The notes under the pieces: generated by a model | The model's input: the letters and a program-made list of their open reading frames with translations, nothing else | Database searches by the model: none | What the model was told of the DNA's origin: nothing | Source of the DNA: CAXBGS01 sp963975425 | GTDB lineage: Bacteria > Planctomycetota > Planctomycetia > Pirellulales > Pirellulaceae | Direction of reading: 5' to 3' | Assembly (NCBI GenBank): GCA_963975425.1 | Contig: CAXBGS010000013.1 | Coordinates: 124,001-188,000, forward strand | Length of the DNA: 64,000 bases | Position numbers and translations under genes: made by a program | Shown here: one piece after another, positions 18,507 to 27,024 of the stretch | Position numbering within the stretch: position 1 is the stretch's first letter | Layout of the letters: every line of letters begins with the position of its first letter

Positions 18507-19813
18507 CGTGATTTGCCTGCGGTTGGATTGTGATCGTCAGCTTGTTTATCAACAAAGGCCTCGACTCGAGCACGTACGCCCGGAATCAGTCTTGCTGCGT
18601 TTTCAAAGTAGATTTTTTTAAGCACGTCGTCCGGCAGTTTGACGCCGTAGATTTGCCATAACCCTTGGGGCGGCGGAACCTTTTCGCTGTACGCAAAATA
18701 TTCGTCGTGCGTTTCGAAGAACCGCCAATAGAATCGTACACGGGTTTCAGGCCAAGGCCCGTCTGTACCAAAGAGAATTCGATCGGCGTGACGAATCAAG
18801 AAATCACGCGCCGTAAAAGGTTGCCGCCCCAATTCGCCGATCCGAGATGCGGGCTCGATCCACAAATTGGGGTATTCATCTAACCAGCGTGACACACGAG
18901 ACAGATTCTCGGAACTGCCGGCCATGTGCGCTCCGATAAACTGTGTGTCCGGATGCCGAGCGATGACACGGTTGCGGGCCTGCAGGACATCCTCACGCGA
19001 CGGAAATTCATCGCCATAAAAGCTCCACTCGGGATGTCGGCTAAGCTCTTCCCACCGCTCGTTGGTCTCGTCAATCGGCAGGAAGAACGCGGCTGGATCA
19101 CCCGTATGAATGATCACAGGTATCCCGAGTCGTCCACAAGCCTGCCAAATCGGATCCCAGCGAGTATCATCAATCCGCATCCGAGTGCCGTCGGGGTTGC
19201 GATACGTCAGCCCAAATCCCTTGAAAACTTTCAGCCCGCTGACGCCGCGACGGACGGCCGATTCAAGTTCGGCCGCCGTTGATTCCGCAAAACCGGCTCG
19301 GTGACAGGCCCAGGTCGCCGGATCATCGCGATCCCCGCGGCCCACCCAATTCACGTTCGCAAAGATGACAAACCGATCTTTGTATTCGGGCCACAAGTTA
19401 TCGATGTGCTCGTCTAATTGTTCGCCCAACATTCCATCCAATGATGCGCAAACTGCAATGCCGTTGCGATCCATCAGTTGGACAAAGTCATCGAGCGCTT
19501 GTTGGTTGCCTTTCAGGCGGTGATAAAAATGAGTGTGCGCATCGACCACCGGAAATTTCCCACGACCTAAATCCGTCGATGCGACAACCAGCTGACTCTT
19601 GGGGCGAAAATTTCGGAGCAAAAGTTCACGCCCGTTGCGGCCATCGAGTGGCAGTTCCAGAGTTGGCTCCAGTGACGCCGCCGATGATGATGCCTCGCCT
19701 GACGTTTCTTCCAACGATCGCGTATCTTCTGTCGATGATTCCGCTGGCGTTTGGGCAAAGCCGATGCTGGTCGACATCATGCAAAACGACAACAGTCCGA
19801 GCAGCGGAAACAT
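18503..19813 (-). CDS. Exported amidohydrolase-2 family metal-dependent hydrolase
   Basis: The product of about 436 residues begins with a signal peptide (MFPLLGLLSFCMMSTSIGFAQ minus one). A Ser/Thr/Glu-rich linker follows. The TIM-barrel amidohydrolase-2 domain has VVDAHTHFYH with the two metal histidines, VIIHTGDPAAFF, FIGAHMAGS, and LFGTDGPWPETRV with the metal aspartate. The family includes decarboxylases and lactonases, and the substrate is unknown. The ATG at 19813 is chosen because it places the signal peptide at the very start; the upstream extension to 19966 is unlikely coding. It is coupled to the RlmM-like gene, a pairing with no obvious functional logic. Confidence 0.75.
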   Translation of the reverse strand: MFPLLGLLSFCMMSTSIGFAQTPAESSTEDTRSLEETSGEASSSAASLEPTLELPLDGRNGRELLLRNFRPKSQLVVASTDLGRGKFPVVDAHTHFYHRLKGNQQALDDFVQLMDRNGIAVCASLDGMLGEQLDEHIDNLWPEYKDRFVIFANVNWVGRGDRDDPATWACHRAGFAESTAAELESAVRRGVSGLKVFKGFGLTYRNPDGTRMRIDDTRWDPIWQACGRLGIPVIIHTGDPAAFFLPIDETNERWEELSRHPEWSFYGDEFPSREDVLQARNRVIARHPDTQFIGAHMAGSSENLSRVSRWLDEYPNLWIEPASRIGELGRQPFTARDFLIRHADRILFGTDGPWPETRVRFYWRFFETHDEYFAYSEKVPPPQGLWQIYGVKLPDDVLKKIYFENAARLIPGVRARVEAFVDKQADDHNPTAGKSR

Positions 19814-19994
19814 GAATCTGCGACAACGGCAAATGAATACCCCATATCGATTGCCAGTCGGCCCGAACGCGCCGCGTGAACCGAACCAGGGTGACAATTG
19901 ATCTACAATAGAGAGTATCCGCAGCCGGATGCGCGGTTTTAGGCCGTTCTTGTGCAGCGATAACATCGAAATAACGCTTCAGATAGGTTTGTAG

Positions 19995-22214
19995 GTGAAC
20001 GAGGATCGGACCGAATATCAAACCGCAGGTGGGCGCAGTGTCAGCAAGAAGCTGTCAACAGATGCGACGACTCCACCGGCGGAGGTACCAGGATATCGCC
20101 TTCAACGATTTCTGGGGTCCGGTGCGTTCGGACAGGTCTGGGTGGGATTGGACTTGAATACCGGGCGCGGCGTCGCGGTCAAGTTTTACCTACACCGCGG
20201 TGGCGTCAATTGGGCGCTACTGAGCCGCGAAGTGAAGAATCTGGTCCAGTTGTCGGCCGACCGGCATGTCGTACAGGTTTTAGAAGTCGGCTGGGATTCG
20301 GATCCGCCCTATTACGTGATGGAACTGGTCACGGGCGGGTCTCTGGAAGACTTACTGCAACAGCGGAAACAATTGCCCCTCCATGAGGCGGTCGAATTAT
20401 TTCACAAGATCTGTATCGGACTGAATCACTGCCACGGCAAAGGGGTTTTGCACTGCGACCTCAAGCCGGCCAATATTTTGCTGGGGGACGATAACGAACC
20501 GCGTCTGGCAGATTTTGGCCAAAGTCGAATGTCGCATGATCAGACACCGACGCTGGGCACACTGTTTTATATGGCACCCGAACAAGCGGACTTGGAAGCC
20601 ACCCCGGATGCCAGCTGGGATGTCTACGCCGCCGGCGCGATCCTGTTTCGCATGTTGACCGGTCTTCCGCCCTACCGAGACGACTCGGTGGTTGACCAGG
20701 TCGATACGGCCGGATCGCTGCCGAAACGTTTGTCACGGTATCGTCAAGCAATCGCCGAAAGTCCTCCGCCGACGGAACAACTCAGCGGCAAAGGCATCGA
20801 CCGTGCGCTGCAGCGAATCGTGGCGAGATGCCTTTCGCTGGATCCCAACGAGCGATACGCCAACGCACAGCAAATCCTGCAAGCGCTCGCCCGACGCAAC
20901 CAAGCTCGCACCCGGCGACCGCTGGTGCTGTTGGGTATCGTCGGCCCACTGTTGCTATTGGCGGCGACTTGTTTCTTTGCCGTCCGCGGAATCCAAAAGG
21001 TCAGTGTCGATACACAGGCCGCCTTGCAGCAAGAGGCGTTCGGCAGCAATCAGCTGGCAGCACGTTTCGCTGCTCGAACACTGGAAAGCGAACTCGAACG
21101 TTATTTCGATCTTGCCAGACGCGAGTCGTCGACGGAAGAATTCATACAAACACTGTCCCAGACTTTTTCGGATCCGGTGGTCAGTGAATTGCTGCAGGAA
21201 ATCGCCAACGCCGAAACGCCGGCCGCAGCATTGGATTTGGCACCACAGCGTGAAAAATTACTCGACGCGCCGGCGCGAAACCGGTTGGATGAATTCTTGC
21301 AATCACGTTTGTCGCGATACACCAAAGTGGCCGCCGGCAGTCGCCAACCCCGATTGGCAACGATATTCGTGACCGACGCCTACGGAACGATCGTTGGTAT
21401 CGCATACGAGAAAGCCGTCGAGCGGTCTCAGAATAGTGCCGGTCGCAACTATTCGTATCGAACCTATTATCACGGCGGCAGCGAAGACCTTGATCGGTCG
21501 ACGCCAATCGATTCGATCGCCCCGCTGCGCGAAACCCACTTGTCCGCCGCTTTTCCAAGTACGGCAACCGGATTGTGGAAGGTTGCCGTCAGCACGCCCG
21601 TCTATTTTGATCCGAAAAGTACGCGGCCCGATGCCGTCTTTGTTGCGACAATCAACCTGGGCGATTTTAAGTTGCTGCAGAGTGAAAAAGGTGCCAACCA
21701 AGTTGCGGTCTTGGTGGATGCTCGGCAGGGCGATAACCGCGGCACGATTCTGCAACATCCGTTGATGGACATCCGCCGGGACGCCGGAATCGTCATGGCC
21801 GGCCAGAAGTTCCAAATGAAACCCGAGTTGATGGATCGTTTGATCGAAAAAGGGATGGTCGATTACAAAGACCCGGTCGCTCAGGCCGATGACGGGCGAG
21901 ACTATGGCGGAGACTGGATTGCCGCAATTCAGCCGGTTGCGCTCCCCATCAATCCGAACGTTGACCAAGTGGCAATCGAGGATGCGAAGGCCACCAACCT
22001 ACTGGTGCTGGTCCAGTACCGCCTGGAGACGGTCCTCGCGCCAGTCGGTCACCTGAGGACTTCGCTGCTGTGGTTGGGCGCAGCAGCGGTCGGTTCCATT
22101 CTCTTGCTGACGGTCGCGTTATGGTGGATGGTCACACGTGCCGGCGTCACCAAGGCACCGTTGGTTCAGCGCGAACGAACTCCATCGGGCGATACTGAAA
22201 CGATGACGGTTTAG
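19995..22214 (+). CDS. Membrane Ser/Thr protein kinase with extracytoplasmic sensor region
   Basis: The 739-residue product has an N-terminal Hanks-type kinase: glycine loop GSGAFGQV at 41-48, Lys63 in VAVKFY, catalytic Asp155 in HCDLKPAN, DFG at 173-175 and the APEQ block near 194-197. One membrane helix follows at about 312-335. The next 350 residues are probably periplasmic and resemble a Cache-type sensor (FVTDAYGTIVGIAYEK, YYHGGSEDLDRS). A second helix lies near 685-710, then a short Thr-rich tail. The HRD arginine is replaced by cysteine, making it a non-RD kinase. The GTG at 19995 is used. It is divergent from the amidohydrolase. Confidence 0.85.
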   Translation: MNEDRTEYQTAGGRSVSKKLSTDATTPPAEVPGYRLQRFLGSGAFGQVWVGLDLNTGRGVAVKFYLHRGGVNWALLSREVKNLVQLSADRHVVQVLEVGWDSDPPYYVMELVTGGSLEDLLQQRKQLPLHEAVELFHKICIGLNHCHGKGVLHCDLKPANILLGDDNEPRLADFGQSRMSHDQTPTLGTLFYMAPEQADLEATPDASWDVYAAGAILFRMLTGLPPYRDDSVVDQVDTAGSLPKRLSRYRQAIAESPPPTEQLSGKGIDRALQRIVARCLSLDPNERYANAQQILQALARRNQARTRRPLVLLGIVGPLLLLAATCFFAVRGIQKVSVDTQAALQQEAFGSNQLAARFAARTLESELERYFDLARRESSTEEFIQTLSQTFSDPVVSELLQEIANAETPAAALDLAPQREKLLDAPARNRLDEFLQSRLSRYTKVAAGSRQPRLATIFVTDAYGTIVGIAYEKAVERSQNSAGRNYSYRTYYHGGSEDLDRSTPIDSIAPLRETHLSAAFPSTATGLWKVAVSTPVYFDPKSTRPDAVFVATINLGDFKLLQSEKGANQVAVLVDARQGDNRGTILQHPLMDIRRDAGIVMAGQKFQMKPELMDRLIEKGMVDYKDPVAQADDGRDYGGDWIAAIQPVALPINPNVDQVAIEDAKATNLLVLVQYRLETVLAPVGHLRTSLLWLGAAAVGSILLLTVALWWMVTRAGVTKAPLVQRERTPSGDTETMTV

Positions 22215-22490
22215 CCGCAACCTGACCACCGCGTCGACAATGGACGCGGTGTCGGAATCGCCAAAGTCGCCTGCGCAAAAAGGCCTTGCCCCTCACAGAA
22301 AGAGCCCTTGCCTATCGCAAGCCGACTCGTCGGTGTGAGCCGCAACGCGCACGCGGCCGGTTAGGTTCTCGCGGCGCCAGATCGCAATGTCTTGTGCCAG
22401 ATCGTCTTGTGCCGGATCGTTTCATGCCAGATCGCAATCTGCCATCGACGACGATCGATCAATCATTGAATCAGAGCGAGCATCGTCGAA
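22215..22490. repeat. Intergenic spacer with imperfect CCAGATCG repeats
   Basis: Between the kinase and the convergent Gfo/Idh gene lies a spacer with four imperfect copies of a unit containing TGCC(A/G)GATCG at about 22376-22446, spaced 15 to 20 bases. No gene is visible. Confidence 0.5.
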
Positions 22491-23849
22491 TTAGAGTGAC
22501 CATCCTTCTCGCGGCTCTCGTCGAATCATGGGGTCGGCTTCCGGACATCCCACGCATTTCATTGCATCTCGGTCCCACGTCACTTTCTTGCCAACACGAA
22601 ACGCGACGTTGCCAAGATGATTGGCCTCGGTCAGTGGCCCCGCGTAAGTAGCGAACGGGCTGCCGGTCTTTCCCTCGCCACGACAAGCGGCTACCCACTC
22701 GGCGTGATGTCCGATCGAACGGCCGATGAACGGTTCAGGTCGCTGATAATCCGCAAAGTCATCTTCGGGCAACAGCACGTGTTTTTTGTAGTCGGCGAGC
22801 AGCATCCCTTTACTGCCTTGAAACAAAACTCCGCTGTCCCACTGAGGGATCGTTCCCTCGGTCCACGCCTTGGGTTTATGCGTTCCTTGGTGCCAAGCAA
22901 GCGTCACCGCCGGCAAATCACCGCGTGGTCCGTACTCGTAGACCGCCGACATCGATGCGGGTGCAATCTCTGCGTGCGGCGGAGGGCCAAAAGCTTCGAT
23001 GGTTTTGGGCGCGTCCAATTTTAGTGCCCAGAACGGCAAGTCGTTCCAATGGCTGCCAAGATCCGACATGGTGCCGCCGCCGAAGTCCCACCAACGATAC
23101 CACTTCGGCCCCGGAAAATAGACATCGTGGTAAGGTCGCACCGGTGCCGGGCCTAACCACTTATCCCAATCAACGAACTTTGGTGGAGTCATCGATTCCG
23201 CCGGCCGCTTGTCCACAAACACTTTGTCTTTGTGCTTGATCGAATCGGCTTCGCTTTGCAGACCCCATGCCCGCGAAACCCAAACGTCCACTTTGTCCAC
23301 CGCACCGATCGCACCGGACTGAATCAGCTCGACAACCTCGCGATAGTTGTCTGTCGCATGAATTTGAGTTCCCATCTGAGTCGCGACGCCGGCGTTTGCG
23401 GCCGCTTCGGCGATGCGGCGCGTTTCGTAAACGTTATAGGCGAGCGGCTTTTCGCAGTAGACGTGCTTTCCCAATTGCAGGGCCGGCATCGTGGCGTAGG
23501 CATGTGTGTGCTCGGTCGTACTGACAACCACCGCATCGACGCTGTTTCCGACCTTGTCGAACATACGTCGAAAGTCTCGAAACTTCTCTGCCTTGGGGAA
23601 GCGATCGCCGACGCCGTCCAAGAATCGAGTATCGATATCGCACAGCGCGACGACTTCGACAGCGCCCGTATCGGTGATCGCTTTGAGATTTCCGCCACCC
23701 CGGCTGCCGATGCCAATGAACGCGACGTTTATGCGGTCGTTGGCGGCCGCGCGAAGTACCGAAGGTCCCGCGACCGCAGCGGCAGATGCCGAGGCGAGGA
23801 ATCGGCGGCGAGAAAGGGTGGGACGTGTGAAACGATGGTCGATCGGCAT
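22491..23849 (-). CDS. Tat-exported Gfo/Idh/MocA-family oxidoreductase
   Basis: The product of about 452 residues starts with a twin-arginine signal (LSRRRFLASASAAAVAG). The Rossmann NAD(P) domain follows with NVAFIGIGSRGGGNL. The family motif EKPLAYNVYETRRI contains the conserved EKP lysine. C-terminal features are KWYRWWDFGGGTMSDLGSHW, conserved among planctomycete members. Such proteins oxidise or reduce sugars and inositols, but exported planctomycete members are mostly uncharacterised. The ATG at 23849 is preferred, with GGAG seven bases before it; an in-frame start at 23873 adds eight residues before the Tat motif. It follows mogA by 56 bases on the same strand. Confidence 0.85.
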   Translation of the reverse strand: MPIDHRFTRPTLSRRRFLASASAAAVAGPSVLRAAANDRINVAFIGIGSRGGGNLKAITDTGAVEVVALCDIDTRFLDGVGDRFPKAEKFRDFRRMFDKVGNSVDAVVVSTTEHTHAYATMPALQLGKHVYCEKPLAYNVYETRRIAEAAANAGVATQMGTQIHATDNYREVVELIQSGAIGAVDKVDVWVSRAWGLQSEADSIKHKDKVFVDKRPAESMTPPKFVDWDKWLGPAPVRPYHDVYFPGPKWYRWWDFGGGTMSDLGSHWNDLPFWALKLDAPKTIEAFGPPPHAEIAPASMSAVYEYGPRGDLPAVTLAWHQGTHKPKAWTEGTIPQWDSGVLFQGSKGMLLADYKKHVLLPEDDFADYQRPEPFIGRSIGHHAEWVAACRGEGKTGSPFATYAGPLTEANHLGNVAFRVGKKVTWDRDAMKCVGCPEADPMIRREPREGWSL

Positions 23850-23905
23850 CAGGAAGCTCCAAGAATAAAGCAAAGGTGGGAATGCGGCTGTATTCTACGT
23901 GATCG

Positions 23906-24442
23906 CTAGGCGCCTTTGGGCCGGACCGCAGCGATTCGTTTCTCGTCGGTCGTCAATCGGGGACCGCCGATCAAATCAATACAGTAGGGGATCGCCGCAA
24001 AGACGGCATCCAAGCACTCCGAAATTGCTTTCGGTTTACCAGGCAAATTAACGATCAGCGTCGAACCAACGATCCCCGCGGTCTGGCGGGACAGAATCGC
24101 CGTCGGTACTTGTTGCAACGACACCGTTCGCATCTGCTCGCCGAATCCCGGCATCATTTTTTCACACACGGCTTCGGTCGCCTCCGGAGTCACGTCACGC
24201 GCGGCCGGTCCGGTGCCACCGGTGGTAACCACCAGGCTGCACTGCTCGTCATCGGCCAATTCGCGCAGCGTCCGTTCGATCAACGCCTGGTCGTCCGAGA
24301 TCACTCGCGCGACGGCCGTCCAGGGGCACGTCAACACGTCACCTAGGTATGCCTTGATGGCAGGTCCGCCCCGGTCCTCGTATTCGCCGCGGCTGGCTCG
24401 ATCGGACACGGTCAAAATGCCGATTCGAATTGAATCACTCAT
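23906..24442 (-). CDS. mog: MogA/MoaB-type molybdopterin adenylyltransferase
   Basis: The 178-residue product shows the MoCF-domain signature: IGILTVSDRASRGEYEDRGG at the start, VVTTGGTGPAARDVTPEAT in the middle, and IVNLPGKPKAISECLDAV near the end. These enzymes adenylate molybdopterin before metal insertion. Its start overlaps the glcF stop by four bases, so it appears to be the last gene of the glcD-glcE-glcF run. No molybdoenzyme is in the window. Confidence 0.88.
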   Translation of the reverse strand: MSDSIRIGILTVSDRASRGEYEDRGGPAIKAYLGDVLTCPWTAVARVISDDQALIERTLRELADDEQCSLVVTTGGTGPAARDVTPEATEAVCEKMMPGFGEQMRTVSLQQVPTAILSRQTAGIVGSTLIVNLPGKPKAISECLDAVFAAIPYCIDLIGGPRLTTDEKRIAAVRPKGA

Positions 24443-25731
24443 GCGCGATCATCACCGTCGGTGGCCAAGTCATATCCCTCGTATGCGTCTCGCAAGACTT
24501 GCATCGTGTGCCGCACAGGTATGCCGGCTTGTTTACCGGACAAATGCGTCGAGAGCTGTGTCATGCACCCGATGTTTCCCGTCGCAACCAGATTCGCGCC
24601 GGTCGCTATCACCGAATCGGCTTTCTGTTGACCAAGCGACGCTGCAATTTCGGGCTGATCGACGTTGTAGGTACCCGCGGACCCGCAACACAAATGACCG
24701 CTGGCAATTTCCGCCACGTCGACACCAGGAATCTGTTTCAATAGATCACGGGGTTGAATTCGCACACCTTGCGCGTTGGACAAGTGGCACGCGTCATGAT
24801 ATGCGATGCGATAGGTTTTCCCGGAATCCGGGATCGTTTCCAGTTCACCGATTTGCATCAGATAGACCGAAACATCACACACGCGTTTGCAGAATGCGTC
24901 TGCTTTTTGCTCTTGATCGGTACCTTTCAAAATCAAGTGATACTCTTGCATCCCTGATCCGCAGCCCGCCGCGTTGGTAATGATCGCGTCGACGTCATCG
25001 GGAAACGCCGCAAGATTCTGCTTGGCAAACGCCTGGGCCGCCGACAAGTTGCCGACGTGCCAACTGAGTGCACCACAGCAACCCTGCGCAGGCGGCACAA
25101 CGACCTCGATGCCGTTGCGAGTCAACACGTCGATCGTCGCGGTGTTGATGTCCGGGGCCAGCACACTCTGGGCACACCCGCTAAGTAGCGCGACGCGGCC
25201 GCGACGAGTCCCAACGGCTTCGTTGACTTCGGCCCACGTCTGTTTCGCCGGCAAACGTTTGGGCAGCAAATCCAACATCGTTCGCATGGACTTTGGCAAC
25301 AAACCCGCCAGCGGTTTTGCGAACCGCCCGCTATGCGCCGCTAGCCGAAAACGCGTCGGGTAGGGCAGGGTTAACTGAGTCAGCGCGCGTCGAAACCGGT
25401 CGGCGAGAGTCCGGGTCCGCGTTTCTTCGGCCATCGCTCGAAACGGGCTGATGAGGTCGCGATAATGCACGCCCGACGGACAAGCCGGCTCGCACGCCAA
25501 ACAACCCAAACAAGGATCAATGTGCGGCAGCGCTGTCTCGACCGGCAAGGTGCCTTCCAGGACTTCCTTCATCAGGATGATTCGCCCGCGTGGCGAGTCT
25601 GTTTCCTGGCCCAATTCCTGATAGGTCGGGCAAGCGGCCAGGCAGAACCCGCAGTGCACGCATGTGCTGACTGCGTCGGCCATCTCTGGCCCTAACGGTC
25701 CGTGTCGATCGGTTGGAATATTATGCTGCAT
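24439..25731 (-). CDS. glcF: Glycolate oxidase iron-sulfur subunit GlcF
   Basis: The 430-residue product has two ferredoxin-like motifs near the N-terminus: CVHCGFCLAACP at about 22-33 and CLGCLACEPACPSG at about 73-86, ligating two [4Fe-4S] clusters. Two cysteine-rich CCG domains follow, seen in QGCCGALSWHVG and LCCGSAGTYN. This is the GlcF/LutA-type architecture. GlcF passes electrons from the flavin subunits towards the quinone pool in E. coli glycolate dehydrogenase. The gene starts 19 bases after glcE and overlaps the mogA start by four bases. Confidence 0.92.
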   Translation of the reverse strand: MQHNIPTDRHGPLGPEMADAVSTCVHCGFCLAACPTYQELGQETDSPRGRIILMKEVLEGTLPVETALPHIDPCLGCLACEPACPSGVHYRDLISPFRAMAEETRTRTLADRFRRALTQLTLPYPTRFRLAAHSGRFAKPLAGLLPKSMRTMLDLLPKRLPAKQTWAEVNEAVGTRRGRVALLSGCAQSVLAPDINTATIDVLTRNGIEVVVPPAQGCCGALSWHVGNLSAAQAFAKQNLAAFPDDVDAIITNAAGCGSGMQEYHLILKGTDQEQKADAFCKRVCDVSVYLMQIGELETIPDSGKTYRIAYHDACHLSNAQGVRIQPRDLLKQIPGVDVAEIASGHLCCGSAGTYNVDQPEIAASLGQQKADSVIATGANLVATGNIGCMTQLSTHLSGKQAGIPVRHTMQVLRDAYEGYDLATDGDDRA

Positions 25732-25749
25732 ACGAAATGCTTAGTGAAA

Positions 25750-27024
25750 TCAATCGTTGAGGTTGGCACCGATCGAAACCGGTTCAAATGAAGGAAACTT
25801 GTGCGGCGGATCGATCGCATCTTTGATGCGGCGTTCCATCGCAGTCACGTCGCGTTGCCCGATCCACGGCGAATCAAACGGTCCTTGAACGCAGAGCCCC
25901 ACGAGATGCTGTTCGTTTAGCGCGGCGCGGACCTGTGCGGCGCGGTCGTCGCCATGAAAACGCATCCAAGTGGTCGCGCCAGCCACACTCAAATGCATGG
26001 CAACACGGTCGGAATCTTCGGCAAACTTGTCACGCAGAGATAAAAACTGTTTCGGTGTGGTGGGCACCTTGATCACGAAAGCGGGCTGATCACGATCCAT
26101 GACTGTCGCTCTGGAACCGTCGGTCGATCCCGATTCGTTTGACAGACCGTTCGCTGAGTCGCTGGTCGATTCACCGGGCGAAACGCCCGATGATCCGCCT
26201 AACGATGGCTGCCATCTCAATTCGTTGATCGCTGCCCATGTTTCGGCTGCGGCAAAGTCCTCTAGCCTGCTGACGTCCGATCCCCACTTGGATTCGATTT
26301 CGCGAGACAGCGAATCGTTCACGTCATGGGGGCCGCCCAAACGCAAGTAAATCATATGGCTCGACGCGGCGTATTCGATTGCATCCAATTCCCAGCGACT
26401 CGCCGCCGCGTTGGCGATACGCCGAACGGCTTGTCGGTCGTCTTCGCACGCGACTTTCAGCGTCAGCAAGGACACCGGTCGCGGAAAAACCTTGAAGGTC
26501 ATTTCACTGATCAGCCCGAATCGTCCTAGGCTGCCGACCAGCATCTTTGGGACATCGAATCCGGCAGCGTTCTTTACCACCTTGCCGCCGACATTCGTCC
26601 ATGCGCCATCGCCACACAGCAATCGAGCGCCCAGCAAAAAATCTCGAACGCCGCCGTACCGAAATCGGCCCGGCCCCGCGACTCCCGATGCGACGGTACC
26701 GCCCAGGGTGGCGCCCGATTGCAACAGCAACGGATCGAATGGCAAGTATTGCCGTCGCGAATGCAGTTCCGATTCGATGTCACTGACGCGCGTTCCCGCG
26801 TAAGCCGTAAAAGTAAATTCGGACGGTTCGTACTGAATCATACCGGTCATTGCGCCGAGCGAGATCAGCGTCGTGTCCGCGCACTGACTTAGCGGCGGCT
26901 TCGTCCGATTGCCGACCGCAAGAACGCGATCATGCTGAGCAAGGATGGATTGTATTTGTTGTTCCGAGTCCGGGCGTAATGGCTCAGGCATTCTTGCTTC
27001 GCGGCCTTGCAGATCACTATTCAC
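25750..27024 (-). CDS. glcE: Glycolate oxidase FAD-binding subunit GlcE
   Basis: The 424-residue product has a PCMH-type FAD-binding domain: RVLAVGNRTKPPLSQ, DPLLLQSGATLGGTVASGVAGPGRFRYGGVRDFLLGARL trimmed to its core GATLGGTVASGVAGPGR, and GGKVVKNAAGFDVPKMLVGS. This matches GlcE of glycolate dehydrogenase. A Ser/Gly/Asp-rich stretch of about 35 residues near 275-310 looks like an inserted disordered linker, making it longer than the roughly 350 residues of E. coli GlcE. Its start overlaps the glcD stop by eight bases, consistent with tight coupling. A downstream in-frame ATG 11 codons later is an alternative start. Confidence 0.9.
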   Translation of the reverse strand: MNSDLQGREARMPEPLRPDSEQQIQSILAQHDRVLAVGNRTKPPLSQCADTTLISLGAMTGMIQYEPSEFTFTAYAGTRVSDIESELHSRRQYLPFDPLLLQSGATLGGTVASGVAGPGRFRYGGVRDFLLGARLLCGDGAWTNVGGKVVKNAAGFDVPKMLVGSLGRFGLISEMTFKVFPRPVSLLTLKVACEDDRQAVRRIANAAASRWELDAIEYAASSHMIYLRLGGPHDVNDSLSREIESKWGSDVSRLEDFAAAETWAAINELRWQPSLGGSSGVSPGESTSDSANGLSNESGSTDGSRATVMDRDQPAFVIKVPTTPKQFLSLRDKFAEDSDRVAMHLSVAGATTWMRFHGDDRAAQVRAALNEQHLVGLCVQGPFDSPWIGQRDVTAMERRIKDAIDPPHKFPSFEPVSIGANLND

